Source of the DNA: Streptomyces sp. DH-12
Lineage (GTDB): Bacteria > Actinomycetota > Actinomycetes > Streptomycetales > Streptomycetaceae
Direction: 5' to 3'
NCBI RefSeq assembly: GCF_002899455.1
Contig: NZ_PPFB01000001.1
Span: 124,001 to 188,000, forward strand
DNA length: 64,000 nucleotides
The first letter of the stretch is position 1, and every line of letters begins with the position of its first letter. The notes under the pieces were generated by a model that searched no databases, was not told the origin of the DNA, and was given only the letters and a program-made list of their open reading frames with translations. Both the position numbers and the translations under genes were made by a program. Shown piece after piece: positions 1 to 64,000 of the stretch.

Positions 1-1
1 G

Positions 2-712
2 GCACTGGACCACGAGGAGACCGCAATCGCCGTCGCCGACATCGACTGGGAGCGGTTCGTTCCGGGGTTCACCGCGGTCCGCCCCAGCCCGCTCCTCACG
101 GGCGTCCCCGAGGCCCGTACCATCCCGGGCCCGGCGGGTTCTCCCACCGCCGCCGCCCCGGACACCCTGCGCCAACGGCTCACGACGCAGACTCCAGCGG
201 AGGCCGGACGCACCCTCCTGGAACTGGTACGGGCCCAGATCGCGTTGGTCCTCGGTCACTCCTCGGCCGAGACCGTACCGGCCGACCGTGCGCTGAAGAC
301 TCTCGGCTTCGACTCGCTCACCGCCGTCGACCTGCGCAACCGGCTCAACGCCGCCTGCGGCCTGAACCTCCCCAGCACTGTGGTCTTCGACCACCCCACC
401 CCGCGGTCCCTCGCCGAACGCCTCGCCTCCCAACTCGTCGAGGGCGCGGGCGCCGCACAGGACGAGGCGCTGCGCGACTACGAGTCGCTGGCCTCCGCCC
501 TCACCGAGGGTGCCCTGGACGCCGTGACCCGCGCCTCGATCCTCGTACGGCTGCGGGCCCTGCTCGCCGAGGCGGACGCCGGTACCGGAGAGCCGCGAAC
601 GCCGGAGGAAGCCGGTGCCGCCGGACCGGGCGGTGACCCGGACGAGCCCTTCGACGAGGTTTCGGACGAAGAGATGTTCACCCTGCTCGGCCAGAAGTTC
701 GGCATCTCGTAA
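2..712 (+). CDS. Modular type I PKS, C-terminal end (KR tail - ACP - docking), 5' partial
   Basis: This is the last part of a polyketide synthase subunit whose beginning lies upstream of the window. The frame is open from base 2. It first reads the end of a ketoreductase domain (VADIDW then RPSPLL, the usual KR C-terminus). An acyl carrier protein follows, with the phosphopantetheine serine in GFDSL at 314-316. The final ~80 residues are acidic and helical, ending EEMFTLLGQKFGIS, as in C-terminal docking segments of actinobacterial PKS subunits. The gene ends with TAA at 710-712, 39 bp before the next PKS gene, so the two are probably co-transcribed. By collinearity its terminal module hands a beta-hydroxyacyl chain (if its KR is active) to the protein starting at 752. 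Its KS and AT are not visible, so its extender unit is unknown. Confidence 0.95.
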   Translation, partial: ALDHEETAIAVADIDWERFVPGFTAVRPSPLLTGVPEARTIPGPAGSPTAAAPDTLRQRLTTQTPAEAGRTLLELVRAQIALVLGHSSAETVPADRALKTLGFDSLTAVDLRNRLNAACGLNLPSTVVFDHPTPRSLAERLASQLVEGAGAAQDEALRDYESLASALTEGALDAVTRASILVRLRALLAEADAGTGEPRTPEEAGAAGPGGDPDEPFDEVSDEEMFTLLGQKFGIS

Positions 713-751
713 CCCCTGGCCTCCGCCGACGACCGACCTGGAGAGAAACCG

Positions 752-14704
<13,953 letters not shown>

Positions 14705-15115
14705 CGCGATGTCCCGATTCAGGGAAAGTCGACGGAAGATCAGGCGCCTCATGGATGATTCCAGCAATCCCTGAGGCGCGGTCCGGCAGCTTTCGAGTGA
14801 AAGTCTATCTCCTTTCGAATCCCTGGTGATTCGATTTCGAACGAGATCCTTTCCGGGTGCGGTATTTTCTTGTGCCGTGCCCGGTTTTTCTTATGGGAAC
14901 GCCTGGGAGCAGGGGGTCGTCGTCCCGCACGGATGCCCGGAATTCCAACGTCCGGCGGTTCTTCCTGCCAAGGTGGGCAACCACCCCTATCACCGGACAC
15001 CGGGTCAAGGGGGTCTCAGGGGTTTCCGGTGCCGGGGTGGGGAATATCCTGCGGATCGGCGATCACTCAGGCATGGAACATCCGGCTCCGGCTCGTATTG
15101 AAGAGGTTGCGTCCG
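14705..15115. other. 411-bp gap between PKS genes; no gene seen
   Basis: This is the only stretch above 300 bp without a gene, and it is visibly richer in A/T than the coding DNA. It holds three potential hairpins: 14744-14779 (8-bp perfect arms gcgcctca/tgaggcgc, with a further ggat/atcc pairing inside), 14815-14834 (7-bp arms tcgaatc/gattcga, 6-base loop), and the terminator at 14853-14892. A small GGTGG-gcaa-CCACC hairpin lies at 14972-14985. A weak promoter-like pair is TTTCCG (15023-15028) and TATCCT (15045-15050), spacing 16, which I would not rely on. Small open frames here lack PKS or other recognisable content. Confidence 0.7.
14853..14892 (+). terminator. Intrinsic terminator (hairpin plus T-tract) after the 752-14704 gene
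   Basis: The left arm CCGGGTGCGG (14853-14862) pairs over all ten positions with the right arm CCGTGCCCGG (14875-14884): eight Watson-Crick pairs and two G-U wobbles. The loop is 12 bases, and TTTTTCTT follows at 14885-14892. This is the classic Rho-independent layout. It sits 149 bp after the stop of the preceding gene and 224 bp before the next start, so it could end that transcript or attenuate read-through into the gene at 15116. Confidence 0.65.
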
Positions 15116-27847
<12,732 letters not shown>

Positions 27848-30596
27848 GGGCCGCCGACGAGGTCGGTTGCGCGGCGGTACGCGAACTCACCCTCCAGAAC
27901 CAGATGATCGTCCCCGACCAGGGAGCGCTGCACCTCCAGGTCCGGGTCGGTGTACCTGCCGAGGCGTCCGGTGAGCGCCGGATCACGGTCCACTCCCGAG
28001 CCGAGCACGCCCCCGACGACCTGGCCTGGACCCTGCACGCCGAGGGCCTGCTGGGCGCCGCGCCGGATCCGGAGCGGCCCACCACCGGTACGGCGGCTCC
28101 GGGCGGCCTCGGTCTCTGGCCGCCGGCGGACGCCGAGGAGGCCGAGCTGGACGGGCTCTACGACGGCCTCGCGGCGGGCGGCCTCTTCTACGGGCCTCTC
28201 TTCCGGGGCGTCCGCAAGGTCTGGCGGCGCGGTGCCGAGGTCTTCGCCGAGGTCGCCCTCGACCCGGGGGCGGGGACGACGGGGGTGTTCGGGCTTCACC
28301 CGGCGCTGTTCGACTCGGCCCTCCACGCCACCGGCTTCGGTTCCTTCGTGGCCGACCCGACCGTCGGATGGCTCCCCTTCTCCTGGCAGGACGTGGTTCT
28401 CACGGGTCGGGGCGCCACCACCCTGCGTGTCCGGCTGGCGCCCGCCGGGCCCAACACCATGACGCTGGAGCTCGCCGACGGCGAGGGCAGGCCCGTGGCC
28501 ACGGTCGGCTCCCTGGCCCTGCGTCCCCTGGCGGCCAGCGGAATCGACAGGTCCGGCGCCGAGGACGCCCATTTCCGTGTCGAATGGACCGCGCTCAAGG
28601 ACTTGTCGGCGTCCCGGCCGGGGGAGGGCCATGCCGCGGTCCACTGGTGCGCCGGACCGGAAGCCCTGCGGGAACTGATGGTGGACGAGGCCCCGCTCCC
28701 CGCGACGGTGGCGGTCCTGTGCACCTCCCCGGCCGGAGAGCACGAGGCGGGCGCCGAGCCCGACCTGGTCCGCGAGCGGGCCGGACGCCTCCTCGGCGCA
28801 GTACAGCAGTGGCTCGCCGACGAACGGACCACCGGGACGCGTCTGGTGGTCGTGACCGCCAACGCGGTGGGCGGCCCGGAACTGCCTGAGGCGAGGGGCT
28901 CGCGCGTCTCGCTCGACCTCGCGGGCGCCGCCCTCTGGGGGCTGATGCGCTCGGCGCAGTCGGAGAACCCCGGCCGGTTCACCCTCGTGGATCTCGGCGA
29001 CGCCGTCTCCGGTCCTGACGGGGATCCTGACGGAGCGCTGCCGGCCGCGCTGCTCGCCGCCGCCGTCGCGGCGGACGAACCGCAGGTGGCCGTACGCGGA
29101 AGGACCGTCTGGGCGCCGCGCCTGGTCCGGGCCGCCCCGCAGTCCGGCGCGGGCGTTCCGCCCTGGGGACCCGACAGCTGCGTCCTCGTCACCGGAGGCA
29201 CCGGCGCCCTCGGCGCGCTGGTCGCCCGCCACCTGGTGCACCAGCACGGCGTACGGGAACTGCTCCTGCTCAGCCGCCGGGGCCCCGAGGCTCCCGGCGC
29301 CGAGGAACTGCGGGCCGAGCTGACCTCGGCCGGGGCCCGGGTGACCGTCCTCGCCTGCGACGTCGGCGACCGCGCGGCGCTTGCCGCGCTCCTCACCGCG
29401 CACCCCGTCACCGCGGTGGTGCACACCGCGGGCGCTCTCGACGACGGCGTCTTCACCGCACTCACGCCCGAGCGGCTGGGAACGGTGTTCGCCCCGAAGG
29501 CCGACGCGGCGCTCCACCTGGACGAACTGACACGCCACCACGAGCTGACGGCCTTCGTTCTCTTCTCCTCGGCCGCCGGAGTCTTCGGCAACCCCGGCCA
29601 GGCCGGCTACGCCGCCGCCAATGCCGTGCTCGACGCGCTCGCCGAGCGTCGCCGGGCCCAGGGCCTGCCCGCCGCCTCGCTCGCCTGGGGTCTGTGGGAG
29701 ACGGAAACCGGCATGGTCGGCGGGCTGGGCTCCGAGCACCGCCGCAGGCTGGGCCGGGGCGGCGCGACCGCGCTCTCGGCCGAGGACGGCCTCGCCCTGC
29801 TCGACCTGGCCCTCCTCGACCCGGCCCTCCTCGACCCGGCCGGGGAGACCGTGCTCCCGGCGCTCTCCCTCCCCATGCGGCTCGACCTCGCCCCCGTCCG
29901 CGCGGCGGCGGCCGAGAACGGCTGCCCCGCCCTGCTCCGCGCGCTCGTGCGGACTCCTTCACGCCGGGCGGCGGCCCCGTCCGGCGTGAGCGGCGGGACG
30001 GCGCCACAGGACCCCGCCCTCGTCCAGCGCCTCGCCGAGGCGCCGGCGGACCAGGGCGGGCGGGTGGTCCTCGACGCCGTGACGACGCAGGTCCGAGCGG
30101 TGCTCGGACACCCCGCGGCGTACGAGATCGACCCCGGCCGCGGCTTCCTCGACCTGGGGTTCGACTCGCTCACCGCCGTCGAACTCCGCAACCGCCTCAC
30201 CGCCCTGTCCGGGCTCCGGCTCCCCGCAACGCTGGTCTTCGACCACCCGACGCCGGGTGCGCTCGCCGCCCACGTGGCCGAGGAACTGCGCCGCTCCACG
30301 CCCACTCCGGCACGGCGGCTGCTGGCCGAACTGAAGTCCCTCGAGTCCGCGTTCCCCGGCATCCCGGAGGACGACTCCGACCGCGACCAGGTGACCCGGC
30401 AGCTCCAAGCCCTGCTGTCGCGCTGGGCCGGAATCCCCGTCCCCCGCCAGCCGGGCGCCGGTACCGGTGCGGCGGCCGAGACGCCGGCGGAACAGGAACT
30501 CGACCTGGACTCCGCATCGGCCCAAGAACTCTTTGATCTGCTCGACAACGAACTCGGCACCTCGTGACATGCGTGGCCGAAGAACGACTCATGCCT

Positions 30597-30601
30597 GGAG
30601 G
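30597..30601 (+). promoter_or_regulatory. Ribosome binding site deciding the start at 30610
   Basis: GGAGG lies eight bases before ATG 30610. The alternative in-frame GTG at 30601 overlaps this site and so is unlikely to be the start. The 42-bp gap after the previous stop (30567) shows no promoter or terminator, so translation is probably from the same transcript. Confidence 0.8.
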
Positions 30602-33406
30602 TGGCGTTGATGCCGGAAGATGAGAAGGTTCTCGACTACCTGCGACGGACGACCGCGGACCTCCGGGAGACGCGCCGCCGCCTGCGCGAGGCCGAGGAAC
30701 GGCTGAGCGAACCCATCGCCGTCATCGGCATGAGCTGCCAGTACCCCGGCGGGGTCGAGACGCCCGAAGACCTCTGGCAACTGGTCGCCGAGGGCCGCGA
30801 GGGCATCTCCGACTTCCCCACCGACCGGGGCTGGGACGCCGAGGCGCTCTACGACCCCGACCCCGACCGGCCCGGCACCCTCTCCACTCTCAGGGGCGGC
30901 TTCCTCCACGACGCGGGCGAGTTCGACCCGGCCTTCTTCGGGATCTCCCCGCGCGAGGCCCTGGCCATGGACCCGCAGCAGCGCCTGCTGCTCCAGAACG
31001 CCTGGACCGCGATCGAGCGCGCCCGCATCGACCCGCACACTCTGCGCGGTACCCGCACCGGCGTCTTCGCCGGAGCGATGTACCACGACTACGCCCTCCG
31101 CATGCACGGCGCTCCGGAAGGCGTCGAGGGTTACGTGGCCACCGGCAGTGCGGCGAGCGTCGTCTCCGGCCGTGTCGCGTACACCCTCGGCCTCGAAGGC
31201 CCCGCCGTCACCGTCGACACCGCCTGCTCCTCCTCCCTGGTCGCCCTCCACCTGGCCGCCTCCGCCCTGCGGCAGGGGGAGTGCTCCCTCGCCCTGGCGG
31301 CCGGCGTGACGGTGATGTCGAACGTCGGCACCTTCATCGAGTTCAGCCGCCAGCGCGGGCTCGCCGCCGACGGCCGCTGCAAGTCCTTCGCGGGCGCCGC
31401 CGACGGGACCAGCTTCAGTGAGGGCGTCGGCGTCCTCCTGCTGGAGAAGCTCTCCGACGCCCAGCGCCACGGCCATGAGGTCCTGGCCGTGCTGCGCGGC
31501 TCGGCGGTCAACCAGGACGGTGCCAGCAGCGGCCTCACCGCCCCGAACGGTCCCTCGCAGCAGCGCGTCATCCGCCAGGCCCTGGCCTCCGCCGGGCTGG
31601 AGCCCTCCGAGGTGGATGCGGTGGAGGCGCACGGCACCGGTACGAAGCTGGGTGACCCGATCGAGGCGCAGGCGCTGCTGGCCACCTACGGACAGGACCG
31701 TGACCCGGACCGGCCGCTGTGGCTGGGCTCCCTGAAGTCGAACATCGGGCACACGCAGGCCGCCGCCGGCGTGGGCGGCGTCATCAAGATGGTCATGGCG
31801 CTGCGCCACGGCGTGCTGCCGCAGACCCTCCACGTGGATGAGCCGTCACCGCAGATCGACTGGGAGGCGGGCGAGGTCGAACTCCTGACCGAGCGCCGCC
31901 CCTGGCCCGGTACCGAAGGCCCGCGTCGCGCCGCCGTCTCCTCCTTCGGCATCAGCGGCACCAACGCCCACGCCATCTTTGAACAGGCCCCTGACCAGGT
32001 CTCCGACCAGCACCCCGAGGACCAGGCCCCGGCCACCCCGCTGCCCTTCCTCCTCGCGGCGAGAAGCGAGGAGGCTCTGCGGGAGCAGGCGGTGCGGCTT
32101 GCGGAGCATGTCGGGGAGCGGGCGGAGCTGCGCCCGGTGGATGTGGCGTTCTCGCTGGCCACGACGCGGTCGGTGTTCGAGCACCGGGCCGTGGTGGTCG
32201 GTTCCTCACGTGACGAACTGCTCGAAGCTCTGGCCGGAGTGCGAGGTGAAGGGCCGGTCGCCGGCGGTCGGCTGGCGTTGTTGTTCACGGGTCAGGGTGC
32301 GCAGCGGGTCGGGATGGGGCGGGAGCTGTATGCCGCCTATCCGGTGTTCGCGGAGGCGTTCGACGCGGTGTGTGCGCGGGTGGACGGTGGGCTGGGCCGG
32401 TCGTTGAAGACTCTCGTTTTCGAGGGTGAGGGTGCGGAGGGTGTTGGTCTGCTGGATCGGACGCGGTTCACGCAGGCGGCGTTGTTCGCGGTCGAGGTGG
32501 CGTTGTTCCGGCTGCTGGAGTCGTGGGGGGTGCGCCCGGACGCACTCCTCGGGCATTCGGTGGGGGAGATTGCGGCCGCGCATGTGGCCGGGGTGCTGGA
32601 CCTGGATGACGCGTGTGCGTTGGTGGTGGCGCGTGGTCGGTTGATGGATGCTCTGCCCGCGGGTGGGGCGATGGTGGCGGTCGAGGCGTCGGAGGACGAG
32701 GTCCGTGCGGCGCTGGTCGAGGGTGTCTCCCTCGCTGCGGTGAACGGGCCGCGTGCGGTGGTCGTCTCGGGTGCGGAGGCGGCGGTGGAGCAGGTGACCG
32801 CCGCGCTCGCCGAGCGGGGCGCGCGGGTCAAGAAGCTCACGGTCAGCCATGCGTTCCATTCGGTGTTGATGGACCCGATGCTGGAGGAGTTCCGGCAGGT
32901 CGCGGAGACGCTGACCTACGGGCCCGCTCGCATCCCCGTCGTCTCGAACCTCACCGGTGAGGTGGCGGGTCCCGAGCTTTCGACGGCCGGTTACTGGGTG
33001 CGGCACGTGCGTGAGGCGGTCCGTTTCGCCGACGGTGTGCGGACGCTCCACGACCGGGGCGTGACCCGTTTCCTCGAACTGGGGCCGGACGGTGTGCTCA
33101 CCGTCATGGCGCAGAGCACCTTGCCGGAGGCCGGGGAGGCGCTGTTCGCGCCCGTGCTGCGCAAGGACCGCGAGGAAACGTTCTCCCTGCTCACCGCACT
33201 TGGCCGCCTGCACGCGCACGGCGGCGAGGTGGACTGGGCTGCCTACTTCACCAGCATGGTCGCCGATGTCCGGCGTGTGGAGCTGCCGACGTATGCGTTC
33301 CAGCGTGAGCGGTTCTGGCCCGAGGTGGCTGGCGGGGGCGGGGGTGAGGGCTGGACGTATCAGGAGGAGTGGCGTCCGGTCTCGGTGGCGGGTGTCGCGG
33401 CGGTGA

Positions 33407-55681
<22,275 letters not shown>

Positions 55682-55728
55682 AGCGTCAGATGACCAGCCG
55701 TCCCCAGCCGACAGACGGGCGAGTTCAC

Positions 55729-64000
<8,272 letters not shown>

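Noticed and set aside
14870-15115. In-frame TTG 246 bp upstream as start of the 15116 gene
   Set aside because: It lies inside the terminator hairpin region, adds unrelated sequence, and the 15116 start gives the same 33-residue docking spacing as two sister genes.
55690-55728. ATG 55690 as start of the last gene
   Set aside because: It is possible, but it adds 13 residues absent from the sister genes; GTG 55729 gives the conserved 33-residue docking segment.

Overview
The window looks like actinobacterial chromosome, most likely Streptomyces: G+C is very high, third codon positions are strongly GC, and starts are ATG/GTG with GGAG-type ribosome sites. It is filled by the middle of one very large modular (cis-AT) type I polyketide synthase locus. 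All genes are on the + strand and both ends of the locus lie outside the window. No loading module, thioesterase, tailoring, transport or regulatory gene, tRNA, rRNA, insertion sequence or CRISPR array is visible.

Layout. (1) 2-712: C-terminal tail (KR end, ACP, docking) of an upstream PKS gene. (2) 752-14704: three KS-AT-KR-ACP modules. (3) 14705-15115: the only sizeable gap, holding a good intrinsic terminator. (4) 15116-30567: three modules (KR-DH, KR, KR-DH), broken as read by a 14-bp tandem duplication at 27536-27563 that shifts the frame in the third module. (5) 30610-55681: five modules (KR; DH-KR; A-type KR; DH-ER-KR; KR), broken as read by a corrupted poly-G segment at about 33402-33637. 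(6) 55729-64000: one DH-KR module and the start of a second DH-containing module, running off the end.

The five genes should act in the order they are written. Each subunit ends in a helical C-terminal docking segment, and the next begins with a short coiled-coil N-terminal docking helix. Eleven of the twelve ATs can be assigned from motifs: malonyl in modules 2A, 2B, 2C, 3B, 4A, 4C, 4D and 5A; methylmalonyl in 3A, 3C, 4E and 5B (module 4B is a methylmalonyl-like variant). If all domains work, the predicted stretch is: three 1,3-related alcohols, then three repeats of CH=C(CH3)-CH(OH)-CH2, then CH2CH2, CH(OH)-CH(CH3), CH=CH and CH=C(CH3). That points to a large polyol-polyene macrolide or linear polyol. 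I cannot name the compound from this window.

Two features dominate the DNA-level picture. First, AT, KR and KS cassettes are repeated almost identically between modules and have a different codon style from their flanks, which suggests repeated intragenic recombination or gene conversion. Second, the two breaks in reading frame lie in or beside these repeats and may be sequence errors. For the poly-G segment this is nearly certain: against the intact copy at 23288-23953, almost every difference is a change to G, and about 455 bp are missing. Restoring that length rejoins the two frames exactly. I see no evidence of a non-PKS undescribed system; the novelty, if any, is in the product and in the module evolution.
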